This document shows, piece by piece, positions 33,414-42,099 of a stretch of DNA of 64,000 nt. The stretch lies in contig CAXMMQ010000003.1 in assembly GCA_963693035.2 (NCBI GenBank), forward strand, positions 124,001 to 188,000, read 5' to 3'. Under the pieces are notes generated by a model that saw only the letters and a program-made list of their open reading frames with translations, was not told the DNA's origin and did not search any database. The translations under genes were made by a program, and so were the position numbers. The stretch's first letter is position 1; every line of letters starts with the position of its first letter. Source of the DNA: Lichenicoccus sp963693035 (GTDB taxonomy: Bacteria > Pseudomonadota > Alphaproteobacteria > Acetobacterales > Acetobacteraceae).

Positions 33414-35267
33414 ATGGCAGTCACGATGCATCGGCAGCAAGCGGTGAGCAAAACTACGGGCTTGTCTTCGAACGCTTTCGAGAACACCTTGCTGCAGGCA
33501 CTCGCTGAAAATGTACCGCATCGCATCTACGCAAAGGATATGCAGGGCAGGTTCATCTTCGCCAACGGCGCGGTGGCGCAGGGCATGGGCGTTTCCGACC
33601 CTGCGGAGCTGCTTGGAAAGACAGACTTTGATTTCTACCCAATAGAACTGGCGAGAGAGTACACGCGACAGGAACAGGAAGTATTGGTTTACGGGCGCCC
33701 GCTCCTTAATCAGGAAGAGCATGCCAGGTATCTGCTGCTCGGAGAGGAAGCGTGGCTTATCACAACTAAGGTAGCAGTACGCGACCACACTGGCCGGATC
33801 GTCGGGTTGGTGGGCATCAACTATGAGGTTACGACGCAAAAGGCCGCCGGACTGGCGCTGGAGGCTGCTCACGCTCAAGCGGCGGACGCGGCAGTACAGC
33901 TGCGAGCTACTGTCGCGAGGCTCGATCTCGAGGTGAAGGAGCGTCAGCGCTTCGAACAGGAGCTGCGCCACCGGGCCATGCACGATCCCCTTACCGGACT
34001 GCCGAACCGTGTGTTGTTAATGGACCGAATTGAGGAGGCGATAGAGTTGGCTCGCTGCGACGGCCGTATGCTCACCCTGCTATTTCTCGATCTCGACCGT
34101 TTCAAGATGGTGAACGACAGCCTCGGCCACGCGGCCGGAGACGAGCTGCTGCGCATCGTGACGCAGCGGATCAGCCGCTCTCTGCGCTCGAGCGACACCT
34201 TCGCTCGTCTTGGCGGCGACGAGTTCGTCCTGTTGCTCCCCAATCCCATGCCTTCCGACGTATTGTCGAACCTTACCAACCACCTTTCCCGGCTAGTCGC
34301 CGAGCCGGTACTCGTCGCCGACCGCGAAGTATCCGTAACGTGCAGCCTGGGTTATAGCGTCTATCCGCAGGACGGCGAGGATGCGATCACTTTGCTAAAG
34401 CGTGCGGACGTCGCGATGTACGGGGCGAAGAAGGAGGGCGGAAACCGCATGCGGCGATACACGCCCAGCCTGAGTTCGCATGCCGGCGAACGACTGGAGG
34501 TCGAGACTCAGCTAAAACTAGGGCTTCAACGCGGTGAGTTCCTGCTGCATTACCAGCCACAAATTGAAATCGCTAGCGGGCGCATCGTCGGTGTAGAGGC
34601 TTTGGTGCGTTGGCAGCATCCAGCGCGCGGGCTGGTGCCCCCGATGCAGTTTATCCCGGCGGCCGAAGAGTCCGGCCTGATCGAGCCAATTGGTGAGTGG
34701 GTGCTGCGTACTGCCTGCGCCCAGGCTGCAGCGTGGCAGCGCAGCGGGTTACCGGATCTACGAATGGCTATCAACGTATCTGCGCGACAGTTCTATGATC
34801 CCGCTCTAGCGTCGATGGTCGCGCAGGCGCTCGCCGAGCATGGGCTCGCCCCAGAGCACCTCGAAATAGAGATCACAGAGAGCATGTCGATGAAAGACCC
34901 GAAAGAAAGCTGCCGCATCCTGGCCAGCTTCAAAGCTCTCGGGATCAGCATTGCGATCGACGACTTTGGCACTGGTTACTCGAACCTGGCCTATCTGCGC
35001 CAATTTCCGGTGCGTCGCATCAAGCTCGATCGTGGGTTTGTCAGCGAGCTCGGTTCCCAATCGAGCAGCGACGCTATCGTCGAGGCAATCGTCGCGATGG
35101 CCCACAAGCTTGATCTGCAGGTTGTTGCCGAGGGAGTTGAGACTGCCGAGCAACGCGACCACTTGCTCCGATACGGCTGCGACGAGCTGCAGGGCTACTG
35201 GTTTTCACCGCCGGTCGATGCCGACAGGTTCGAGGCTCTGCTGCAGAAGCGGTGTCGATTTGGGTAA
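33414..35267 (+). CDS. PAS-GGDEF-EAL cyclic-di-GMP enzyme
   Basis: A 617-residue cytoplasmic signalling protein. Residues about 25-145 are a PAS domain (RIYAKDMQGRFIFANGAV), then a short coiled linker. The GGDEF diguanylate cyclase domain has an intact GGDEF at 267-271; the EAL phosphodiesterase domain has EAL at 395-397 and the DDFGTGYSNLAYL loop intact. Both catalytic motifs look competent, so the PAS signal may switch between synthesis and breakdown of cyclic di-GMP. It may control the shift between motile and attached life. An ISL3 end follows 7 nt after the stop. Confidence 0.93.
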   Translation: MAVTMHRQQAVSKTTGLSSNAFENTLLQALAENVPHRIYAKDMQGRFIFANGAVAQGMGVSDPAELLGKTDFDFYPIELAREYTRQEQEVLVYGRPLLNQEEHARYLLLGEEAWLITTKVAVRDHTGRIVGLVGINYEVTTQKAAGLALEAAHAQAADAAVQLRATVARLDLEVKERQRFEQELRHRAMHDPLTGLPNRVLLMDRIEEAIELARCDGRMLTLLFLDLDRFKMVNDSLGHAAGDELLRIVTQRISRSLRSSDTFARLGGDEFVLLLPNPMPSDVLSNLTNHLSRLVAEPVLVADREVSVTCSLGYSVYPQDGEDAITLLKRADVAMYGAKKEGGNRMRRYTPSLSSHAGERLEVETQLKLGLQRGEFLLHYQPQIEIASGRIVGVEALVRWQHPARGLVPPMQFIPAAEESGLIEPIGEWVLRTACAQAAAWQRSGLPDLRMAINVSARQFYDPALASMVAQALAEHGLAPEHLEIEITESMSMKDPKESCRILASFKALGISIAIDDFGTGYSNLAYLRQFPVRRIKLDRGFVSELGSQSSSDAIVEAIVAMAHKLDLQVVAEGVETAEQRDHLLRYGCDELQGYWFSPPVDADRFEALLQKRCRFG

Positions 35268-35273
35268 GGCTCG

Positions 35274-35366
35274 GGCTCTCCCGCACTTTTCTTGCTGTTG
35301 ATCTTGTACTCCAGGGCCGGATGGAGGAGACGATGGACTCACGACAATGGTGCTCGTCCTCGTAGC
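35274..35366. mobile_element. Solo ISL3 end beside a tRNA gene
   Basis: The ~93 bp begin with GGCTCTCCCGCACTTT and match the right end of the complete ISL3 element (14425-14515, reverse complement) at roughly 88-90 percent by eye, including the first codons region of the transposase. No transposase body follows, so this is a truncated end of a related, older copy. Confidence 0.8.
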
Positions 35367-35379
35367 CCGAGCGTCGCAT

Positions 35380-35469
<90 letters not shown>

Positions 35470-35521
35470 GACGCACGCGGCGGGCGGGTTATAGGGGGCT
35501 CCCCTGCCTGGCGCAATCCTG

Positions 35522-35549
35522 TTGACACCTGGGGAAGCCGCACTATAAT
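35522..35549 (+). promoter_or_regulatory. Near-consensus sigma-70 promoter of rplU-rpmA
   Basis: TTGACA (35522-35527) and TATAAT (35544-35549) are both perfect boxes, separated by 16 nt. They lie about 120 nt before rplU, just past the tRNA-Ser gene, and point rightward. The leader of ~115 nt leaves room for regulation of L21. Confidence 0.8.
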
Positions 35550-35671
35550 CGCCTCTTCCGCACCGGTTCCGCCGGGGCATCGCCATGTCCGCATGGTCCA
35601 TGACAAGAAGCGACTGAGGCCAGCCCGGGTCCGTCTTCCGGGAGCCTAGAGATCGGAAAGCAGAGACAAAG

Positions 35672-35986
35672 ATGTACGCAGTCATCCGCACTGGCGGAAA
35701 GCAGTATCGCGTGACCCCGCAGACCGTGCTCAAGGTCGAGAAGCTCGATGTCGAGCCCGGCGCCACCGTCACCTTCTCCGAGGTCCTCGCCGTCGGCGGT
35801 GCGGGCAACACCAGCATCGGCGCCCCGTTCGTGCCTGGCGCCACCGTCACCGCAACCGTCGTTGCCCAGGACCGTCTGGACACCGTCATCATCTTCAAGA
35901 AGCGTCGCCGGCAGAACAGCCGCCGCCGCAACGGCCATCGCCAGCCGGTCACCGTGCTGCGCATCGCCGACATCACCACCGCCTGA
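35672..35986 (+). CDS. rplU: Ribosomal protein L21
   Basis: A 104-residue protein of the 50S subunit. The N-terminal MYAVIRTGGKQYRVTPQTVL and the basic VIIFKKRRRQNSRRRNGHRQ are diagnostic, and the length is normal. It binds 23S rRNA next to L20. It is followed by rpmA after 18 nt, then a terminator and obgE, the conserved bacterial order. Confidence 0.97.
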   Translation: MYAVIRTGGKQYRVTPQTVLKVEKLDVEPGATVTFSEVLAVGGAGNTSIGAPFVPGATVTATVVAQDRLDTVIIFKKRRRQNSRRRNGHRQPVTVLRIADITTA

Positions 35987-36004
35987 GACTAAGGAGACTG
36001 ATCC

Positions 36005-36274
36005 ATGGCACATAAGAAGGCAGGCGGCTCGTCCCGCAATGGGCGCGATACCGCCGGACGCCGTCTCGGCGTCAAGAAGTTCGGCGGCGAGAGCGTGATC
36101 GCCGGCAACATCATCATCCGGCAGCGCGGCACCAAGGTGAAGCCCGGCCGCAATGTCGGCCTCGGCCGCGACCACACCATCTTCGCCCTGGTCGACGGCC
36201 GCGTGAAGTTCGAGACCCGCGCCGAGGGTCGCGTGCAGGTCAGCGTCGACAGCCTGCCGGTCGCCGCCGAGTAG
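36005..36274 (+). CDS. rpmA: Ribosomal protein L27
   Basis: An 89-residue 50S protein. The N-terminus AHKKAGGSSRNGRDTAGRRL reaches the peptidyl-transferase centre in the family; GVKKFGGESVIAGNIIIRQR follows. Unlike Firmicutes L27, no extra N-terminal cleaved segment is present. Co-transcribed with rplU. Confidence 0.97.
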   Translation: MAHKKAGGSSRNGRDTAGRRLGVKKFGGESVIAGNIIIRQRGTKVKPGRNVGLGRDHTIFALVDGRVKFETRAEGRVQVSVDSLPVAAE

Positions 36275-36314
36275 CGCCTCCCCAGCCTGGCACCCGCCAT
36301 GTCACTCCGGATGC

Positions 36315-36343
36315 AGGGTCGGCCGTCATGGGCCGGCCCTTTG
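36315..36343 (+). terminator. Rho-independent terminator after rpmA
   Basis: GGGTCGGCC (36316-36324) pairs with GGCCGGCCC (36331-36339; one G-U pair) around a 6-nt loop, followed by TTT. It lies 41 nt after the rpmA stop and before obgE. The T-run is short, so termination may be partial. Confidence 0.65.
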
Positions 36344-36395
36344 TCGTTGCGGCGCCTCCCTCCCCCGTGACCCGCCGGAAGTTCTTCAGCCCGCC

Positions 36396-37400
36396 ATGAA
36401 ATTCCTCGACCAGGCCAAGATCTACGTGAAGTCGGGGGACGGCGGCGACGGCGTGATCGCGTTCCGGCGCGAGAAATACATCGAGTTCGGCGGCCCGGAC
36501 GGCGGTAATGGCGGCCGGGGCGGCGACATCGTGTTCGAGGCGGTGGCAAACCTCAACACCCTGATCGACTTCCGCTACACCCAGCATTTTCGCGCCCGCA
36601 AGGGCGGCAACGGCGCCGGCTCCGACCGCACCGGCGCCGGCGCCGAGACCGTGCGAATCCAGGTCCCGATCGGCACGCAGATCTTCGACGACGACCGCGA
36701 GGTCTTGCTCGCCGACCTCGACGCCCCCGGCAAGACGGTGCTGCTCTGCCGCGGCGGCGATGGCGGCTTCGGCAATGCGAGCTTCAAGACCAGCACCAAC
36801 CGCGCGCCGCGTCGCGCCGACAAGGGCTGGCCCGGCGAGGAACGCTGGGTCTGGCTGCGGCTCAAGCTGATCGCCGATGCCGGCCTGATCGGCCTGCCCA
36901 ATGCCGGCAAGTCGACCTTCCTGTCGGTCGCCTCCGCCGCCAGGCCGAAGATCGCCGACTATCCTTTCACCACCCTGCATCCGCAGCTCGGCGTGGTGCG
37001 GCTGTCGATGTCGGAGGAGTTCGTGCTCGCCGACATTCCCGGGTTGATCCAGGGCGCGCATGAAGGCGCCGGCCTCGGCGACCGCTTTCTCGGCCATGTC
37101 GAGCGCTGCGCGGTGCTGCTGCACCTGGTCGACGGCGCCGCCGGCAATGCCGTCCAGGCCTGGCGCACCGTCCGCACCGAGCTCTCCTCCTATGGCGGCG
37201 GCCTTGCCGACAAGCCCGAGCTGATCGCACTGAACAAGACCGACGCGATGACGCCGCAGGAGATCGCATCGCGGCGGCGGGCCCTGGAAAAGGCCAGCGG
37301 CAACCCGGTGCTGCTGCTCTCGGCCGCCACACAAGGCGGGGTGCCCGAGGTGCTGCGCGCCCTGCAGGACCGCATCACCCGGGAACGCGCCGCCTCGTGA
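36396..37400 (+). CDS. obgE: Obg-family GTPase ObgE/CgtA
   Basis: A 334-residue ribosome-associated GTPase. The glycine-rich Obg fold covers residues 1-158. The G domain has P-loop GLPNAGKST (166-174), DIPG (213-216) and NKTD (280-283). It takes part in 50S assembly and stress responses. It lacks a long C-terminal extension. Its stop overlaps the proB start (GTGA), indicating translational coupling. Confidence 0.96.
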   Translation: MKFLDQAKIYVKSGDGGDGVIAFRREKYIEFGGPDGGNGGRGGDIVFEAVANLNTLIDFRYTQHFRARKGGNGAGSDRTGAGAETVRIQVPIGTQIFDDDREVLLADLDAPGKTVLLCRGGDGGFGNASFKTSTNRAPRRADKGWPGEERWVWLRLKLIADAGLIGLPNAGKSTFLSVASAARPKIADYPFTTLHPQLGVVRLSMSEEFVLADIPGLIQGAHEGAGLGDRFLGHVERCAVLLHLVDGAAGNAVQAWRTVRTELSSYGGGLADKPELIALNKTDAMTPQEIASRRRALEKASGNPVLLLSAATQGGVPEVLRALQDRITRERAAS

Positions 37401-38539
37401 ATACGGACGTTTCGCCACAAACAGCCGCGCCGGAGCTCGCTCAGGCCAGGCGCCTCGTGGTCAAGATCGGCAGCGCGCTGCTGGTCGACCCGGCCGCCGC
37501 CGCACCCCGCCAGACCTGGCTCGACAGCGTCGCCGCCGACATCGCCGCCCTGAGCGGACGCGGGATCGAGGTGATCGTGGTGTCGTCGGGCGCCATCGCC
37601 CTGGCTCGGCACGCCCTGCGCCTGCCCCCCGGCAGATTGCGGCTCGAGGAGAAGCAGGCCGCCGCCGCGGTCGGGCAGATCCGCCTCGCCCAGGCCTGGA
37701 GCCTCGCACTCGCGGCGCACGGCCTGACCGCGGCGCAGTTGCTGCTGACCCCGGGCGACACCGAGGACCGCCGGCGCTACCTCAATGCGCGCGCGACCCT
37801 GAGCACGCTGGCCGGCTTCGCCTGCGTCCCGGTGATCAACGAGAACGACACCGTCGCCACCGCCGAGATCCGGTTCGGCGACAACGACCGGCTGGCGGCG
37901 CGGGTCGCCGAAATGGTTCAGGCCGACCAGCTCGTGCTGCTGTCGGACATCGACGGCCTCTACACCGCCGACCCGCGCCAGGATCCGTCCGCCGTCCATA
38001 TCCCGCTGGTGCCGGCGTTGACGCCGGCGATCGAGGCGATGGGTGGCGCGCCGCCGCCCGGCTACTCGTCCGGCGGCATGCGCACCAAGCTGGTCGCGGC
38101 GCGCATCGCGACCGGGGCCGGGTGCGCGATGGCGATCGGGCTCGGCTGCCGGCTGCACCCGTTGCAGGCCCTGCTGGACGGGGCCCGCTGCACCTGGTTC
38201 CTGCCGGTGCCGGACGGCCGCTCGGCACGCAAGCGCTGGATCGCCGGCGGCCTGCAGCCCTCCGGCCGGGTGCAGGTCGATGCCGGCGCAGCGCGCGCCC
38301 TGCGGTCGGGCAGCTCGCTGCTGCCCGCCGGCATTCGCGTCGTCGAGGGCGAGTTCGAGCGCGGCGACCTGATCGAAGTGCTCGACGGCGAGACGCATCT
38401 GCTGGCGCGCGGCCTGACCGCCTATGGCAGCACCGATGCCCGCCGCATTGCCGGGCACCGTTCCGGCGCGATCGAGGCTCTGCTGGGCTGGCGCGGCCGC
38501 GACGAGATGATCCATCGCGACGACCTCGTGCTTCTCTGA
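37397..38539 (+). CDS. proB: Glutamate 5-kinase
   Basis: A 380-residue enzyme phosphorylating glutamate in proline synthesis. The kinase domain has LVVKIGSALLVD at the N-terminus, VSSGAIALARHAL, NENDTVATAEIRFGDNDRL and the SDIDGLYTADPR region. The C-terminal PUA domain runs from about residue 285 (ALRSGSSLLPAGIRVVEGEF). GTG start overlapping obgE. proA, which usually follows in alphaproteobacteria, is not here; the next genes run in the opposite direction. Confidence 0.96.
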   Translation: MNTDVSPQTAAPELAQARRLVVKIGSALLVDPAAAAPRQTWLDSVAADIAALSGRGIEVIVVSSGAIALARHALRLPPGRLRLEEKQAAAAVGQIRLAQAWSLALAAHGLTAAQLLLTPGDTEDRRRYLNARATLSTLAGFACVPVINENDTVATAEIRFGDNDRLAARVAEMVQADQLVLLSDIDGLYTADPRQDPSAVHIPLVPALTPAIEAMGGAPPPGYSSGGMRTKLVAARIATGAGCAMAIGLGCRLHPLQALLDGARCTWFLPVPDGRSARKRWIAGGLQPSGRVQVDAGAARALRSGSSLLPAGIRVVEGEFERGDLIEVLDGETHLLARGLTAYGSTDARRIAGHRSGAIEALLGWRGRDEMIHRDDLVLL

Positions 38540-38558
38540 ACCAGCACCGGTCGTCAGA

Positions 38559-38972
38559 TCAGCGACGGTCGTCGCGCGGCGGCCAGCGCAGCCGCGGTTC
38601 GCTGCGCTCCTCCTGGCCGGACGGTTTCGGCGCAACCGGCCGCACCTCCGAGACATCGCGCGGATCGATGCGTATGCCGCGCCGGATTGCCGCCGGCTCC
38701 TCGTCCTCGAACGCCGGGACGGAGTGCGGGCCCGGGTCGGCCGCCTTGCGCGAGGACTGGGCCGGCTGGGCATCCGGCAGCCGCATCGACAGCATGCGCA
38801 GCTCGGCATGGATGTCGTCGAGCTGCGCCTCGAGCAGGTCGAGCCTGCCCCTGAGCCCGAGCACGGCAAACGGCATCATCAGGAAGGCGCAGGCGAACAG
38901 AACCAGCAGCACCAGCAGGACGAGCTGCGCCCACCATGGCACCCAATCGGGCAGGATCGCCGGCAGAGTCAT
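38559..38972 (-). CDS. Hypothetical membrane-anchored coiled-coil protein
   Basis: A 137-residue protein with one strong transmembrane segment (about residues 14-40, LVLLVLLVLFACAFLMMPFA), then a short predicted coiled coil (GRLDLLEAQLDDIHAELRML) and a disordered, charged C-terminal half. I do not recognise the family. It lies 12 nt after the DUF2312 gene, and the two probably form an operon facing proB. Confidence 0.65.
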   Translation of the reverse strand: MTLPAILPDWVPWWAQLVLLVLLVLFACAFLMMPFAVLGLRGRLDLLEAQLDDIHAELRMLSMRLPDAQPAQSSRKAADPGPHSVPAFEDEEPAAIRRGIRIDPRDVSEVRPVAPKPSGQEERSEPRLRWPPRDDRR

Positions 38973-38984
38973 CCAGACGTGGAC

Positions 38985-39308
38985 CTACATCCCGAGCGCG
39001 CGGCGGTAGATGTCGAGCAGCGTCTCCTGCTCCTCGACCTCCGCCGGCTCCTGCTTGCGTATGCGTATGATCTGCCGGATCACCTTGACGTCGAAGCCTG
39101 CGGACTTCGCCTCAGCGAAGATGTCCTTGATGTCGCTCGACAAGGCCTTACGCTCTTCCTCGAGTCGCTCGACGCGCTCGATAAGGCTGCGCAGCCGGTC
39201 GGCCGCGATGCCGCCGGTGGCGGCCCGGTCTTCCGCCGAGCCATCCTTCGGGCTGTCCGACTTCTCCTGGTCCCGAGAGCCTGGCCGTTCGGCCGTATCC
39301 AGCGTCAT
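38985..39308 (-). CDS. DUF2312 / GapR-like DNA-binding protein
   Basis: A 107-residue protein from ATG 39308 (five more residues if the GTG-like start at 39323 is used). The conserved core is ADRLRSLIERVERLEEERKA, then IKDIFAEAKSAGFDVKVIR and QIIRIRKQEPAEVEEQETLL, the DUF2312 signature. In Caulobacter the family member GapR binds overtwisted AT-rich DNA and helps replication. A disordered N-terminal ~35 residues precede the core here. Confidence 0.85.
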   Translation of the reverse strand: MTLDTAERPGSRDQEKSDSPKDGSAEDRAATGGIAADRLRSLIERVERLEEERKALSSDIKDIFAEAKSAGFDVKVIRQIIRIRKQEPAEVEEQETLLDIYRRALGM

Positions 39309-39568
39309 GTCGTTCGGCCCCAATCCAGTCGCCCCCTCGAGTTGCCCGTTGCCGGGTTGCCACCAGGGAGGGGCGGCTTACCAAGACCCGCCATCGGGGG
39401 TCAATCGGCATCTCCATCCAAGGAGCCGGCCGCCGACCCCACCGCGTCATCATTGCAACCGCACGGCGCTTGCAGGACGTGCCGCGAAGCACAATCCTGC
39501 ACGGAGCGGTTCCGGCCCGATGCTTCCGGCCGAAGCGCACAAGCGGCATACATTGGAGCAGGCCCAGA

Positions 39569-41047
39569 ATGCCAAGTGTAAACGGTCCGGTCGAAGCGTT
39601 CGACTACATCGTCTTCGGCGCCACCGGCGACCTCACCATGCGCAAGCTGCTGCCGGCGCTGTACTACCGCTTCCGCGACGGCCAGATGCCTGCCGATGCC
39701 CGCATCATCGGCGCCGCGCGGTCCAAGCTCTCCGACGATGATTTCCGCAGCCGCGCCGAAAAAGCGCTGGCCCGCTTCATCAAGGCGCCGGACCTCGACG
39801 AGGCGGTGGCGCGGCGCTTCATCGGCCAGATCTTCTACGCCAGCGTCAACGGCGCGGAAGCCGACAGCACCTGGGAGAACCTGCTGCGGCTGTTCGACGA
39901 CAGCGTCGCGGGGCGGACCCGGGTGTTCTACCTCGCCACCTCGCCCAGCCTGTACGGCGACATCTGCCACAACCTCGCCCAGCACGGGCTGGTCACCGCG
40001 CACTCGCGTGTGGTCCTGGAGAAGCCGATCGGCACCGATCTCGGCTCGGCGGAGCGCATCAACAACGAGGTCGGCCAGGTCTTCGAGGAGAAGAAGATCT
40101 TTCGCATCGACCATTATCTCGGCAAGGAGACGGTGCAGAACCTGATCGCGCTGCGCTTCGCGAACCCGGTGTTCGAGCGCCTTTGGTCCTCGGATGCCAT
40201 CGACCACGTGCAGATCACCGCCGCCGAGACGGTGGGCGTCGAGGGCCGCGGCGACTATTACGACAGCTCCGGCGCGCTGCGCGACATGATCCAGAACCAC
40301 CTGCTGCAGGTGATGTGCCTGGTTGCGATGGAGCCGCCCGGCGCGCTCGACGCCGACAGCCTGCGCAACGAGAAGCTCAAGGTGCTGCGGGCACTCAAGC
40401 CGATCCTGCCCGAGGACGTGCCGAACGTCGCGATACGCGGTCAGTACGGCCGTGGCCGCATCGGCGATGCGGTGGTGCCCGGCTACATGGAAGAGCTCGG
40501 CGAGGGCCGGCAGAGCAAGGCCGAAACCTTCGTGGCCCTGAAGGCGGAAATCCATAATTGGCGCTGGGGCAAGGTGCCGTTCTACCTGCGCTCGGGCAAG
40601 CGGCTGCCGAACAAGTCCAGCGAGATCGTGGTGCAGTTCAAGGAGACGCCCTGGTCGATCTTCAAGTCCAAGCTGCAATCCAACCGGCTGATCATCCGGC
40701 TGCAGCCCGAGGAAGGCATCCAGCTCTCGATCATGAGCAAGGATCCAGGCCCCGACGGGATGGTGCTGCGTCCGGCCAACATCGACATCTCGTTCGAAAA
40801 GGCGTTCTCGACCCGCTATCCCGACGCCTACGAGCGCCTGCTGATGGATACCGTGCGCGGCGACCCGGTGCTGTTCATGCGACGCGACGAGGTCGAGGCG
40901 GCCTGGACCTGGGTCGAGCCGGTGCTGGATGGCTGGGCAAAACACCCGGACACGCTGCACTACTACACTGCCGGGTCGTGGGGTCCTGACGCCGCACGCC
41001 GACTGCTCGCGCAGGACGGACGGTGCTGGCACGAGGACGTGGACTAG
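39569..41047 (+). CDS. zwf: Glucose-6-phosphate 1-dehydrogenase
   Basis: A 492-residue enzyme that opens the oxidative pentose-phosphate/Entner-Doudoroff pathway. The coenzyme loop is GATGDL (17-22) and the active site RIDHYLGKE (179-187) is intact. ATG 39569 has GGAG 11 nt upstream; the frame is open further upstream but homology starts here. The genes usually near it (pgl, edd, gnd) are absent from the window. Confidence 0.96.
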   Translation: MPSVNGPVEAFDYIVFGATGDLTMRKLLPALYYRFRDGQMPADARIIGAARSKLSDDDFRSRAEKALARFIKAPDLDEAVARRFIGQIFYASVNGAEADSTWENLLRLFDDSVAGRTRVFYLATSPSLYGDICHNLAQHGLVTAHSRVVLEKPIGTDLGSAERINNEVGQVFEEKKIFRIDHYLGKETVQNLIALRFANPVFERLWSSDAIDHVQITAAETVGVEGRGDYYDSSGALRDMIQNHLLQVMCLVAMEPPGALDADSLRNEKLKVLRALKPILPEDVPNVAIRGQYGRGRIGDAVVPGYMEELGEGRQSKAETFVALKAEIHNWRWGKVPFYLRSGKRLPNKSSEIVVQFKETPWSIFKSKLQSNRLIIRLQPEEGIQLSIMSKDPGPDGMVLRPANIDISFEKAFSTRYPDAYERLLMDTVRGDPVLFMRRDEVEAAWTWVEPVLDGWAKHPDTLHYYTAGSWGPDAARRLLAQDGRCWHEDVD

Positions 41048-41051
41048 CGGC

Positions 41052-41519
41052 TTGGCCGGACGGAACACAACCACGCGGACGCGGCGCTCCGGCCCCCGTG
41101 CCCCGGTTCCACGCACCACGCGCCGCCAGCTCGGCACGCGCATAGCTGCCATCGTGCTCGCGGGCGCGCTGGTGGTGGTGCTGCATTTCACCGGCGTGCT
41201 GCCGCGCCTGCAGGGCCGCTTCTTTCCCGAGCCGGTCGACTGGCACAACGACTACAAGACAGTCGAGCACCTACGGGACCAAGTGGTGACGAGCGGCCTC
41301 ACCCATGATGCCAAGGACTGCCTGCTGTTCATCATTAACGGCAACGACGCGCCCTCGGCGCAGCGCTTCGAAGTGATGGAGAAGCATAGCGGCGCCTGCC
41401 CGGGCCAGCGCGGCCAATTGCCGCACCTGTTCACGCTGCGTGTCGATCGCGAGCACGGCGTGGTCGAGACCGACCAGGGCAGCCCCGGCCGGTTCCACGC
41501 CATGCCCGGGACATCCTGA
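41052..41519 (+). CDS. Hypothetical membrane-anchored protein
   Basis: The frame is open from zwf; the first plausible start after it is TTG 41052 (155 residues). A basic, disordered N-terminus is followed by one transmembrane segment (IAAIVLAGALVVVLHFTGVL) and a ~90-residue globular domain (DAKDCLLFIINGNDAPSAQR) with two Cys, probably periplasmic. It is not a family I recognise. The start codon is uncertain. Confidence 0.5.
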   Translation: MAGRNTTTRTRRSGPRAPVPRTTRRQLGTRIAAIVLAGALVVVLHFTGVLPRLQGRFFPEPVDWHNDYKTVEHLRDQVVTSGLTHDAKDCLLFIINGNDAPSAQRFEVMEKHSGACPGQRGQLPHLFTLRVDREHGVVETDQGSPGRFHAMPGTS

Positions 41520-41526
41520 CCTACGG

Positions 41527-41817
41527 CTAGCGCCAGTGCGCCGGGATCCAGCGGCCGAACCGGCCCCAATGGCCCGGCACCCACTCATGGTAGCCGGGAC
41601 GCCGGATCACATACGCGCCCGGCATCCAGGCATAGCCGCGCCCGTCCCAGCGCCAGCCGCCGCCGCGCCAGAAATAGCCTGGACCGGGTGCCACCGGCAC
41701 GGTCTGGTAGCGTGGCGGCGGCACCGGCGGATAGGGCTGCGCCTGCGCCTGCTGCGGCACGGCAAAGGTTGTGGCGCCGATCAGCGCCGCGAGGGTGATG
41801 CCCGAGATTCGTTTCAT
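41527..41817 (-). CDS. Small secreted Tyr/Trp/Gly-rich protein (YXWXPGXW-type)
   Basis: A 96-residue protein with a signal peptide (MKRISGITLAALIGATTFAV, cleavage near AQA). The mature part has aromatic repeats GYFWRGGGWRWDG, YAWMPGAYVIRRPGY and EWVPGHWGRFGRWIPAHW, similar to the YXWXXGXW repeat proteins found in many proteobacteria. The function is unknown. It belongs with the next small lipoprotein near the ECF sigma locus. Confidence 0.75.
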   Translation of the reverse strand: MKRISGITLAALIGATTFAVPQQAQAQPYPPVPPPRYQTVPVAPGPGYFWRGGGWRWDGRGYAWMPGAYVIRRPGYHEWVPGHWGRFGRWIPAHWR

Positions 41818-41850
41818 GTCACAGCTCCCTGAGATGATGGTGCAGGCGGC

Positions 41851-41985
41851 TCAGCGGCAGCGATACGGGTGCCAGTAGCACCAGCCGCCGCCATGTCCGG
41901 GCGCGATCACGCAGCCGGAGACCGACAAGCCGCAACCGGCGAGAAGGACGACGGCACATAGAAGCCGGACCAGACGATTCTGCAT
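41851..41985 (-). CDS. Very small lipoprotein
   Basis: A 44-residue protein from ATG 41985. The signal ends in a lipobox-like VSGC (CGLSVSGC), and the mature peptide of ~20 residues is rich in Gly, Cys, Trp and Tyr (GHGGGWCYWHPYRC). It is too short for family assignment. It lies between the secreted protein at 41527 and the sigma-factor module. Confidence 0.5.
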   Translation of the reverse strand: MQNRLVRLLCAVVLLAGCGLSVSGCVIAPGHGGGWCYWHPYRCR

Positions 41986-42099
41986 TTCCCGAGTGCTCCG
42001 CTTGCTCGTTGGGAGCGGGCCGATGCCCTGCTCATGCCGCTTCAACGGGCCGTCGCGGCGATCTCCGTCGCACATGACCGAAAAGACACCCGGCGAAAG

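Noticed and set aside
37190..41248. Long minus-strand frames opposite proB and zwf
   Set aside because: They lack family signatures and ribosome sites; proB and zwf are certain on the plus strand.
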